Origin: Phoronis australis
Lineage: Eukaryota > Phoronida > Phoronidae
Direction of reading: 5' to 3'
Length of the DNA: 64,000 nt
Assembly: GCA_002633005.1 (NCBI GenBank)
Contig: NMRA01000056.1
Coordinates: 878,027-942,026, forward strand
Positions 32,620 to 44,300 of this stretch are shown here, piece by piece. The position numbers and the translations under genes were made by a program. The notes under the pieces were generated by a model. It saw only the letters and a list, made by a program, of their open reading frames with translations, ran no database searches and was not told the origin of the DNA. The stretch's first letter is position 1. Every line of letters starts with the position of its first letter.

Positions 32620-33540
32620 TTCACCCAGCGCCCCTTTCGTAACCTGTCATAACGTGAAACGACATTGTTAATGGACATGTAACGAAGGCGATTTTTTTCT
32701 GTTTGCCATCGTAGTTTTGTCCTAATAAATGCCGGTCTTTAATAAAGGCCACCCTCTAACAGAGGCAGGGGCTAGAGCATGTTTGAATCTAATAATTACC
32801 ATGGCTTCTACGAGAAGTTTTACGAAAATCTTGACGAACGACACCCAGAATGGACCCAAGTTAATACAAATAATGTCGTCATCGGTATTCTTCAACCGCT
32901 ATTCAGGTGTTCCACACGAGACTGCAAGACATTATAGCGCAGAGTAACTTTGCTTTTCCATGCGCGCAACCAGCCTAAAAACGAGGGGCACGAATTTTTT
33001 TTGAGAAAGTGGCGTTTTTGTTTCTTTGAGACGGACTTTTTCTCCACTTTTCCTTTATCTAGTTCCTTCTGCCAGGTTCTCGCTCAACAGAGCGCTGTCC
33101 TCTTTGGAAAGTTAGTATGTAGATAATATCTTCACGAGCTATCTGGAATGTGTCCGTTTCTCGCAGCGACTTGCTGTTTTCGAGTAATTGGAGGTTTTCC
33201 GATGACTGCTCTTTTTTCATGCCATAGCTTCAGAGTCTTTTGACGGACCGTTAGGTCTGAAAGTTTGAATGCGAGCAGTTCTCGTCAAGAGCTATAAAGA
33301 GTGTGTTATTCGCTTCTCGCTAAGGATAACATTTACTGACAACTGAAGTCTGGTACATTGGCAGGCTTGCAGTAGTCGTTCACGATGAATTATCGTCAAG
33401 AGCTACGACAAACTTATCTTCAGGTTTTCACTACTCCAGCTGGAAGTGGGATCCCATGCACCCACAGCCCAACGGGCGATAAGAGAACCTCGTGGTTGTA
33501 GTTGTTCTCATGTCCTTATTCCGTAACAAGGAACAACACT
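32620..33540 (+). repeat. Dispersed repeat, inverted partner at 54180-55300
   Basis: Collinear in reverse complement with 54180-55300. Matching blocks include GATGGCAAACAGAAAAAA, CATGGTAATTATTAGATTCA, GGAAAACCTCCAATTACTCG, TTTCCAAAGAGGAC and GAATTATCGTCAAGAGCTAC. It contains short ATTAGA-centred repeats. No conserved reading frame is evident. The two copies differ by insertions and many substitutions. Confidence 0.7.
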
Positions 33541-33840
33541 GAGCGGAACAAACAAACGCAAGCAACTCTCACGCGTTTGCATGACAGCTCAGCCACGCGT
33601 AATCTAATTTGGTTTACATTCCTCAAAAGCCCTTCACGTAATCATCGGGCCCTAACCCGGCCCCAGGGCCCAACTTCGCCCGAGTGGTGTTTGCGCAGAT
33701 GACAGGATCGAGCAGACGATTAGAGGAGGCTTTGCACCATTCACTGTTATTGAACGTGCGTAGTCGATATTACCGTTGGCCAAAAGGGTGAACGTTACGC
33801 CGTTAAATTACGTGCGTAAGTTAATTCTTGTTAGAGGCAT
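33541..33840. other. Intergenic, nothing supported
   Basis: Unique sequence with a CCGGCCC-rich patch near 33650-33680 and no coding signal. Confidence 0.35.
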
Positions 33841-33914
33841 AAATAATTATTTGCGGCGTAAAGTAACTATTTACGGCGTAAAGTAATTATTTACGGCGTA
33901 ATGTAATTATTTAC
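33841..33914. repeat. Exact 20-bp minisatellite, 3.7 units
   Basis: Units AAGTAATTATTTACGGCGTA repeat at exactly 20-bp spacing from 33841, with one or two changes in the first unit and a truncated last one. Confidence 0.9.
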
Positions 33915-35200
33915 CTACATAGGTGCAGGCATTTTCTAATTTCGAAATGAAGATGATTGTCAAATGATCGTTGTCCATCCAGTGTTCACCTTGATTGTGG
34001 ATTGGTGGATTGACTTGCATGCGCGTGTACACGTGTGTGCGTTTCCATTCTTTTGAATCCAGTACACGCCAACGGTAAGTTCACTACAGGTAGTCCTTCG
34101 TCGTTGCTCAAACAAAAACAGACATTTAACAACCGTGTCTTCTTGTACTGAGAAAACATTGACGAGCATGTAAACAATATTAGGGAAATGTAGGTCTAGA
34201 CCTAATACAAATTTTGGTCAATGAAGAAAGTATTTTCTGGTTAATCAGTGTCAATTGTACGCAGCCTCGCAGACTTCATACGAGCAACGAATTTGAGGGA
34301 AAGATTTCCAAAGTTACCTGTCACAATTCTGAATATTCACTACTCCGAAAGTCTATTTGGAATCGCTCGATCAATCACGAAAAATGTCACATTTCGGTTA
34401 AAGGTTTTGGAGTCGCTATTGATCAGTCACGAAGAACTTGTTTTAAATGAGCAGCTCACAGGTGTGTACCGCACGTTGGCTCCGTTTCAGTAGGATAGTG
34501 GGATTCCTACCGTGTGTTGCATTCACACGCCATGCTTGTATGCCAGTCTACCTGCTGTCACGTGTATTTCACTGTTTATTTCGCTTCGTATATGTTCATT
34601 CCAGTTATTGCCTGATGATGAGACATGCAGTCTTGAAATATAGCTAGTGTTTTAATTTGTTTAACGCTTGTTTCGTCTTTCAGTGTCTTGCTACATAGCT
34701 ACACACCTGAAGAAAGGAGATCGTTTTGACACTACATGTGCGAGCGACTCTGCATCAAGCTTTCCAACAAAAAGTTTAATAACCGAAGTATCGTTTACTT
34801 TTGCATGCAAAAGCATAGAAATTATACCCGAGTGCAAAATTTTAGATATTTTCGGAGTAGTGAACCTTCAGAATAATGGGCTGTTCCCATTTCCAGCGAT
34901 GTAAGTAACTCGCAAAAATACAACCAGATAAAACATTTCGTCAAGTCATTCTCAGACTAAAAACTCCGTCCGAGTAGGCCTATGTAATGAGGTGTAAACA
35001 AGCATTCTTGATTTGAAAGTTTGGCGGAACGCGAGAACGTTCTCTTTCTGGACCACCTTACGTATCCAAATTTGAGTCCCATTCTTTACGAGCAACCGTC
35101 ACGGCATTCTCATTTCGTCTCATCTCAGGAACATATATAGAGTTGAGAGTCACCCTTCGACCTAATTAAGCTGCGTCAAGGTCCTTACTGAAAACGCTAC
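33915..35200. other. Intergenic, nothing supported
   Basis: Several short open frames overlap on both strands without recognisable domains. No repeat was found. Confidence 0.35.
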
Positions 35201-35201
35201 A

Positions 35202-36341
35202 GTGTCGGCCTCTGCAAAACATCAAACGTCCACCGATCCAAAAATTCGAACCACACCCTGCGCAATGCTGGCTACAGGCCTGAATTTTGACCAAAAAGGT
35301 TTTATACCAGGTCGATTTACGGGTGAAAATATTAGTTTAATATATGACATAATGCTTGAAACACAAAAACAAAAGTTACATGGCACGATTGTCCAAACTG
35401 ATTTCGAAAAAGCCTTTGATACACCCTCCTGGAAATTTATTAGAAGAGTATTAAACGCTTTTAGTTTTGGAGCATCAGATAAAAATGGATTTATTCAAAA
35501 CAATTCAAATTCATGCATTATTCAAAATGACTCTTTGTCAAAAATTTTCAAACTATGCAGAGGTTGTCGCCAGGTCGACCCTATATCACCTTATATTTTT
35601 ATTTTGTGAGTTGAAATTTTAGCTCCAGCAATCAGAAACAACGAAAATTTGGAAGGTATTAAAATGTGGCAGGAAGTTTTAAAGATTTCACAATATACGG
35701 ATGACACAACAGTATTTTTGAGTCGTTCCGAAAGCTCTTTGAAAAGTGCACTGATAACTTTGCAATGGTTTCACGAACTGTCCGGTTTGAAAATTAATTT
35801 TCAAGAAACAAAAGTTATAGCTCAATTCAAGGCCCTAGGAATTTAATTTAATAATGATCTTTATGATATCTCATCAAATTATCTTAAACCAAAAATTAAA
35901 ACGATAATTAAAGTTCAAGAGATTGACTTATGCACATTTTGCTCTGAGCATATAGAGAGACTATATTACATTTATTTGTGTAAGAGAGTTGTGGAGAAAA
36001 GTTTGTGATGATTTCCTCAGGATCGATTTTTAAACGGCCTTGGCCTTCTGTTTGGAAATACCGAATGTAACAACAGTATGAATCTTGTGGTTTTAATGAC
36101 AAAAAATGTCATTTATCAGTATAGAATGCAGAACCAAAATCCGTCAACAACTTATGTCACTAGAATTTTGAAAAACTGTAGACATATAGAATTTACTATT
36201 AGTAAAATCAATGGTACATTAGAAAATCATAACAAAAAATGGAACTTAGTAAAACTTTAACGCTGATAAATGTTTATGTATGTTTATGTACGTTTGTATT
36301 GCAATTGTCGGTTTGTTACAATGAATGTTTAAAAAAATATA
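35202..36341 (+). mobile_element. Second L1-like LINE fragment
   Basis: The RT part reads FDQKGFIPGRF, QTDFEKAFDTPSW, CRQVDPISPYIFIL and SQYTDDTTVFLS, with the catalytic Ala of YADD changed to Thr and an in-frame stop at about 35608. A large deletion then joins it to the C-terminal region (CTFCSEHIERL, about 35930). The 3' end TGTTTAAAAAAA near 36340 matches the end type of the 9685-12345 element. It is a separate dead copy of the same or a related family. Confidence 0.82.
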
Positions 36342-36390
36342 AGCTGCAGCCATTGAAAACTCCATACCATTTGTTTAGATACACTGTATT

Positions 36391-36540
36391 CATGGGCGGC
36401 GCACCATAGAGGGCAGGGAGAGCTATAGCCCCCACCCTTTTCAATGCTACGCCGCACATGGTCTATAGGCGATGCACCACAGGGGGCTGAGGGGGTTTTA
36501 GCCCCCCCCCCCCACTTTTTTCAGTGCTGCGCCGCCCATG
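36391..36540. mobile_element. Dimer of the 67-bp palindromic mini-element
   Basis: Two adjacent copies run from CATGGGCGGCGCACC to CTACGCCGCACATG (36391-36460) and from GGCGATGCACCAC to GCTGCGCCGCCCATG (to 36540). The outer ends of the pair are perfect inverted repeats. The second copy contains a run of C. Confidence 0.7.
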
Positions 36541-37094
36541 TGTAAGTATGCATGATTTGTAACAAGGTAGTCCCTCCTTTTCTCATTTTTGAAATAGCTT
36601 TCTTCAGGTATGAACGACTTTATCTAGAGAACCATAGAAATTAGGCCTGTAAAAGTATAATATATCTTCTAAAAGCAGAATGCCCGTAGAAGTGTTCAAC
36701 TGCTCATCAGTTTGTCATCGAGTCACCTGACCATGCCTTCAGTAAACTCCAGAAAAAAAAGAAAGGTACTGCAAAACAGCGTATCAATGAGGCGACCAAT
36801 TATCATTTCATAAAGGTTCAAGATGAAATCTCAAAAAGGTTTCCTTCGTTTTCATTGTATTCAATTTTGATTTCTTTCATAAAAATCATCAGCCCTATGT
36901 CAGTAGCCCGTCATGCAGAAGTGGAACGTGACAGTGTCCTATTAATCCGATCAGCCATTTCTGAGATATTACTCTTCAGTGGCCACATTTGCTCATTCTT
37001 CTTGCATCCTACACACTTAACTAGTGATGAAAGACTGTGTGTATGTGAGTGACAGATATATGGTTGACCTATATTTTTAAACTAGTACTGCATA
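36541..37094. other. Intergenic, nothing supported
   Basis: Unique DNA between the mini-element dimer and the start of the duplicated 3' flank of gene B. Confidence 0.35.
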
Positions 37095-37227
37095 ACATTC
37101 TATTATAAACCAAAAGACAACAGTAGAAACGATTCTGAGTAACGTACAGTCAAAATTTCTCAAATTCCAACATGGCGATCGGAATGTCCCAACAATACCT
37201 TCCATGGCTTCCAACCAGTCGAAGTGT

Positions 37228-37233
37228 TTTATT
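37228..37233 (-). promoter_or_regulatory. Candidate polyadenylation signal of gene B
   Basis: AATAAA on the gene strand lies about 950 bp beyond the stop at the same point of the conserved 3' block as in gene A. The distance is shorter because the gene A flank holds a 640-bp insertion. Confidence 0.45.
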
Positions 37234-38180
37234 TCGTTCTGTGAACCAACCGTTAAAACCACAGTCTTAATTCTTTAACAATGCGTAAATCTCCTCCAGA
37301 AAAGAACATCTCTCAAGGAGACCATTGCAAAATAATCAACTGAACCTTATTTTCAGTAGCATTTTCATTGATTTATGTTGTCGACAAACACATTGACTTT
37401 TGCATAACAATCACGGCACATACTCCAGTAAAACATGTTTTAGTTACAGGTATGGCTAAAAGTCTTCCCTCATAGCAACTTTGACGACCAGGGATGTGAG
37501 ACCCGTTCTAAGAAACTGACTGAACTGTTCATTATTTTACGTAAGTCAAAGATTTTTCAAACTTTGAAACTTCCACATCTGGTAAGTTAGTGAATAGTAA
37601 ATCAAAAACTTGAGTCAAACTTACGATCTCTTTCAGAAATTAAGTTTTATCTTAAAATTGACTGGAATTTAAGATTTGTCGTAGCTAAGTCAGTTTACTT
37701 GTGACGGGCCCTTGGTTCATAGTTTGGTCTGCCGCTCACACTTTACAATAGTCGAATAGATGTTCAGTCAATCATTATGAGCGCATCACTGTCTGGAAAT
37801 ATTTCATAGATCACATCACAGTCAGTTGTGTCTATTTTGTCAGAGCCTGCACTTTTGCTAAACCGAGAATTAATCGTTTTTCAAAAATTGTTGTGTGGAG
37901 CGCAAGACCGAATTTCTGAATTAAGTATGAAGTCACTTTTGTGCAGGCAGCTTGTTCCAAGTAGGTGCTAAACTTTTCACATCGACGCTCTCTAGAGTAA
38001 TGAGAGCACGAAAGTGACTTCCGACTGATTCCGGTGAACAGAATTCAATTGCTATATAGTGGTTCACAAATATAAAAGCAGATAAAGTAATTCCACTTTC
38101 AGATCTACCCATAGTCCCAACGTAGTCTGCACATCTTTACCACAGTTTCCTTGCACATGGGTTCTAACACCACCTCTGAG

Positions 38181-38338
38181 TCAGTGACGAGTATTCATAA
38201 TTTCTTGGGCTGTTATCACTCCAAAAAGTAAAAACCCGGAAGTGACGTACAGTACACCTACACCAATGAGAACAGATTCTGTCGCTTTACGTAAGTTAAC
38301 GTTTGTTTTGTCGATGACCGACTTGATGAGACTCAAAC
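38181..38338 (-). CDS. Gene B exon 8 (TM11 and stop)
   Basis: Acceptor ttgtag. Encodes KSVIDKTNVNLRKATESVL and TM11, ending QEIMNTRH with TGA at 38181-38183. Confidence 0.92.
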
Positions 38339-41300
38339 CTACAAAAAATAAATTACAGGTGAGATCTTTTAAGTACATCATATCAGGGTGTCAATGACAG
38401 TTTTAGTCGTTATCGTTCTTCGCTCTAGCTAGACTGCAGTTGTTCAGTCTGTACCCCTAGGAATAAGACGTCCACCTCTTATTTTTGGGTAATTCTTGCG
38501 TATAAGCCCGCCTACCAGCCTACGCCTAGCTGCTCAGGTGAAAGACCGCCTCTTCTTACCTCTCGGTTCAAATCAAGGTATTACCTCCCATTGGGGGGCT
38601 AGCGTATCGCTGTACAGAAAAAATGATTACGACAACGTAACGTGCGTTCATCAAAAGTCTGATAAGGCCCATAGGCCCATGGGCTATATGTGCGATACAA
38701 GCCGGTCCATAGGCTCACGAAAGTCCAGGAGTACGACGAACCTTGTTTTTGTAGTTCCTCAGCTACAACAAACCCATGGGCTTCCAACCGAGCATATAAC
38801 CGATACCATAAGCATAACGATGACATAAAGTCGCTAAAAGGATACTGAACTGAGTGCCCGTGGCTCAAATAGGGTAGTTTCTCGCAAGAAAAGAAAGCTA
38901 TTGCAAGACTTTCCAAAGTCGTGCGAGTGAAAAGCAAGTGTTTCGCAAGTAGAGTAACATAGTACAAAAAGGACTCCCCATTTGATGTCCAGTCAAGACC
39001 ACATTAAATACATTGTAACAGACTGTCATATCTACAAGTTTTCGCACCTCAAACCATCTTCTTGGGTTTGCACCTGACAACAACAACAAAAAACCTCTCG
39101 CTGACTCATTCTAACCGCGCAAACTACATTTACGCCAAAAGCTGTTACTACGACTGTATGTAACACGTCAACGAGCAATTCACGATCGGTTCGTATTTGT
39201 ATAAATGACCAACTTACCTGGGAAAATGCAAGAAAAGAAGAATCCAAATCCTCCGGCGTATGCCACTACAGTCACTATATCTGGCACGGCTATGTAAATA
39301 CCCAAAATCAATAGGAAACCTATCACTCCCATCGTAATGAGATGCTTCCGCTCACTACGCGCCGCTTCGTCAGGGGTCATGCTCCAGACGTCTAACCACA
39401 AATCCCGAACTGCATTTCTGTAAGTCATGATAACTTAATTTAAGAACAACGTTGATGGGTCAACTGGATTTGTCATCTAAAACCTCAAAAATAAATCCCA
39501 TGTAGGAGTATGGGAGGCAATCCCAGCACTAGTCCTCCGTAACCGTGTGATCAAGAGTCTAAGCAAAACAAAACAAGCGAAATCTCACGTCTTTTTTCAC
39601 AGGCATGAAGTAGGAAGGTTTGCTTCTTTGTAACGGAAGCAATGCTCCTGAAGTAATTTCCGACCTTGGAAAGAAATGATAGTTCGTTACTGCTCGATAG
39701 CACATTCAACTGGTAGGCTTCGCATTGGCAATGCAATAACAATTACGAACTGTCGTTTCTCCCAAGTCTGAAATCGCCACTCAACTCAAGTGAGTTGTAA
39801 ACAAGTTGAGGCAAGTGCTGTAATGTTAAGCGGACAAACTCAAAAGCTGGCTTTGTGGCACAGCGCAAGTTTATCAACATTTAAGCGATTGGGGCGATTT
39901 CAGTTGGAATCTTAGCCCAAAGCGAACGCCCCTGGGCATCAATTATGGTCGAACCATTGACATGGCTATGATCCGACTTTACTCGGCTGCCGACTTCAGT
40001 TAGCGAAGTCACAGGATGGACGACTCCGGGTTGTTGCAAATAAACTGAACGATTTCTTTGGTTGTAAAACGACCAACAAATGGCAGATGAATGTATATTC
40101 GAAATATATATTTACCGAAACAATAACAGTTGTTTAAACTGTTTATTAAATAATCAACGCTGCTTTATTGTGTAAGTCAGCTTATTTGATACGAATTTAT
40201 GGTCTGGATAGAGCAATATTTTCTTGATTCAGAATGCCTATGTATGGGCCGCGGAAAGGGCAAAAATGGTTAATAGAAAAACCCAACCTAATTCGTAAAT
40301 ATCAAACCTAATTATTAAAAATCAATCCTGTTTGGAAAATCAAACCTAAATCGTAAAAATCAAACCTATTTGGAGAGTCAAACCTGACGGTAGAAACAGG
40401 AACTAGCTAAGTGCGCGGAAAGGGCAAAATTAGGTAACACTGAAAATCAATAGGTTGGGGTCGGTTGACTGCTGGAGGAAGACGACCGCGGCTTGACTGG
40501 AATATTTTCCCGGCTGTTGTTTACTTCCAGCCTCTCCCTCACGAGTTTTATTAAATAGGTTGCCTCCGTGAGCAGCCGATTCATACTCCTGTGAAATTCG
40601 CTTTCGTCTTCGGCCATGTCGAATGTTCGCGCGAATACACCCAAGCAAAAACTGAACATGCGACTTTGCGGGAAATCAACACTCCAGACCGAAGGTGGCG
40701 CCCCACTCATCAGATGACCCCGTCGCTCCGTGACCTACATGCTAGTGTTGTCTTATGCAGTAAATGCTGGGGCCTCAAAAGCGCTCAGCAGCTTCCTCAA
40801 GCGCCGCCAGGATTGATTTTAAAAACCCTAGATCTCTGCAACAGGATTGACTTCGTTAATTTGTGTCAGAATTTTTTACATGGCGTTGAATTTTCCAATT
40901 AGAGTTAAATTTTATATTGATAACGTTGAATATACGAATTATTTTCTTATAAACTAATTTTCCGCTTTCCGCGCACGTAGCTAGTTCCCATTTCCATCGA
41001 CAGGTTCGATTTTACAAACACATTTGATTTTTACGTATTAGGTTTGATTTTTACGAATTATGTTTGATTTTTACGAATTATGTTTGATTTTTACGAATTA
41101 TGTTTGATTTTATTTCAATTAACTACTTTTCTTTACGCGGCCGATACATATGCTTGTCTTTTTTCGACCGACAAAGGTGAATCACATGGTTCGTAACGTG
41201 AAATGGGCTCTTTTAAAACTACCTACCTGATGCAGAAGAATATAACCGGAAACGCTGTTAAGCATTTTAGTGCCAAGACAAAATAAGAGATGTAAATATC

Positions 41301-44300
41301 TGCCGTGGGAAAGTATGACAGAATTATTTCCTTGTTGACTTCGTCTCCGAATGAAAGGTAGCCGAAGACGGGGACGAGTGTGTTGAACACGGCGCAGATG
41401 AGTATTGTGGCAGCAGTGGTCTTTGCGAAGCCCATTGTATTTCTTTCACTCATTGCAGCAAAAATAGTCGTCATTTCAAAGTGGCACTAGAAAGAGAATA
41501 CAACGATCCTACATTGGGTCCATAACGCTGTTTTGACCGTGAAGCGAACTTAGGGGGCTCCAGGGAGTACATGTAGGCCTATACGCTGAACACACCATTG
41601 GCAATGGCTCTGTTTCCTTCCACAAAAGAGCGGATTTAAGTGAAGTCAAACGTGTTTTAAGAATTAAAGTTCTTCAGGCATTTCCTATACTAGTGCTGTC
41701 AGACTTAATTACAATAAAGGGTAATTGAGAGGAAGGACTAATTGTCTTTCGGTTTGTGACCGTCCAGACTTGCACTGCCTGCCAACTCCAGACGGTTCAT
41801 CACAAGACAATGTTATGCGGGATACTCTTCTCAGTGGGCGACTCTATGCAATAGGTGGTACAAGAAGAAAAGTACGCGTCTGCATAAATAGAGAGCATAA
41901 ACGCGTAGTAACGCGTTCCGTAATGTAAAACACTCGCATGAAATTTACTTGAGGCTAGGAATATTGGCTAAGGCTTGTGGAACGGAAACTGTGTTTACTT
42001 ACAAACTTTATTGCGCTTTCAACTTTCCAGCTTCACCGAACAATTGACAGCTTTCTTGTAAGCTAGTGTGGTCGCGAAGTTATCGTGAAACACCCACCTT
42101 TCAGTAATGTAATTTTGTATAGTTTTGTGTAATGTCAGTCAAACTTTGCAATAAACCCATTTAAGAGTGCGTTCCTGTGAATTAGCATGACGACTTCGAG
42201 GAATATAAGGACTCGCGTCTACCTGGATGTATACACATCTGTACCTGGTGTAGTCACGTGCCACTGTCGCTTGTACACGCGGATGTTACGGTCAGTGACC
42301 CTGGAGTCTCTTGACTCAAAATTTCTGGTCCACCCCGGACCAGTGTAACAGAAGTGAGTTTTTAGCAACTGGTTACTACGTCTGAGATGCCTTGTGGTTC
42401 AGATGGCTTCGTTTTTAAAGGTTGGAAAGTGCTAATTTCTTATCAAAACATCAACATACGATAAGCTGTCAAATCAAAACACCCGCAAACACCATCTGAC
42501 GATACATGTTAACTAGCTGATCTCGAGCACTTATTGGTCGATAATAACAACGCAGTATCGGGACAACCAATCATACATTAGTCACCATTCTATTTAAACA
42601 GAAAAGTCGTCAGATATTGCTGCTCGTGTTGATGAACACGACACACCTAGTGTGTCCGTTGAGTTGAGAAATTTTTAATTTTTTCTATTCTCCGATTTTT
42701 GAGATTTTGAATTCACGACTGCGATATGCAGTCCTATAAAGGAAGGTGTAAAGATGCTGACAATATAGTCAATTGTCAAAACAAAGTAAATGGTGGTTTT
42801 AAAGCCTTCTTAGGATGAGGCTTTCCACTTTTTGAGGTTTCAGACCCTGTATAATAATTTTATAGAATAAAATATGACTAAACAAGCACTTATTTTGGGA
42901 AATAAGGAATTTTGAATTCTAAAGAAAAACCAATGATTTTTTGGTTTCCCGCCACGTGATGTCAACAGTGGAAGGTCTTGGATCAGTTGACAGTAAATAT
43001 GCAAAAGTAGATAGCATTAAGTCATACCCGTGACTGCCGTACCAATCTGTGCTATACCAAAATTGTTAGTAACCAAATTCAATCATTTATTACAATCGTG
43101 TGAAGGCTTTTCTCCATTCTTCTATTTTTAACATGCTTAAAAGCACTTTAAAAATATAAGACTAGGAGGAAACGTGTGACAGTTTAACGACGATGTCCAG
43201 AGAACTAGGTTTTCGAAACTTAGTTAAGAACTGTACATGGGTAAACAATTGAATGTTGGCGACGACGGAGAATGATTGGCTAAAGCATAAACTTTTCTTT
43301 CCCAAAAATCACAATACCGGATGAACTTTATTGTACCTGACTCTCACCAATCGCTCTTACCATGTAAGCCAATGACACACCAGGTGCAATTAGTAAAGTG
43401 TCTATCCACGTGGCTTTGGTATTGAAGCTAACGACCTCCGTTGATCTCAGGAAGTACTTGACAACTATGAGACCGACGATGTATATCATTCCGACAAAAC
43501 CCATCGCGCTGCAAAGTAGAACAGATTCTGTGCAACAAATGAAGCATTGAGGTAGTTTTTAAAAATCTTTTGTCTTAAGTGTGTTGTAAGATGTTGATGA
43601 ATAGTCAAGACTGTGGAGCGCTACATCTGGTTCCAAGTAGCTATCCTACTGTAGGAGTATGTCTGGAAAATGATCTTAAAGATAGCCTCCAGTGACCAAA
43701 GCACCCTTTTGACACCAGAAATACAAGTATTTTTAATAACATGTTGTTTTTGTTTTTTAAATACCATAGGAAAGTAATTAATTGCGATGTAAATTACACT
43801 AACAATCATTCGTAGCCCCTTCGAGCACCCCAGAGATTTTCTCAACCAATCAGCGTAAAGTGGTGCATGTGACATCATCGTGCCAATGAAATTTCCCCCG
43901 TAGTCTCAATGCGCAGCAGCTGAGTGTCATTTCTTGGACGTAAGCTAGTTATGGGTCTCTGGGGTAAAATACCGCGTAGCGTGGTGCGCGGGTGCAGCAG
44001 TGTAAGCGAGAATGGCATATATTTACGCAACTGACCCGCCGATTCCGTCATGTGCCGTGCATGGAATAAATTCGCATCCAACACAAGGAATGACTGGCGA
44101 CAAAATTCTAAGAGCAGCAAGATCTCTTCTTGCCTTGCTGCAAAGCAGTATATTAAATGTGCGCCAATGTGGGTAAAAAAACTGACTAATTAAATTCTGA
44201 CACAAAATTAGTTTCAGTAAAAACCACACCGCTCTTCCTTGAGTAAACTAAATTATTTACCGGTGTTGGAAAATTAGCGTTCTACCGCCATTCTATTGTT

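Noticed and set aside
33841-33914. CRISPR-like array
   Set aside because: Units are contiguous 20-bp repeats with no spacers, in an animal genome. It is a minisatellite.
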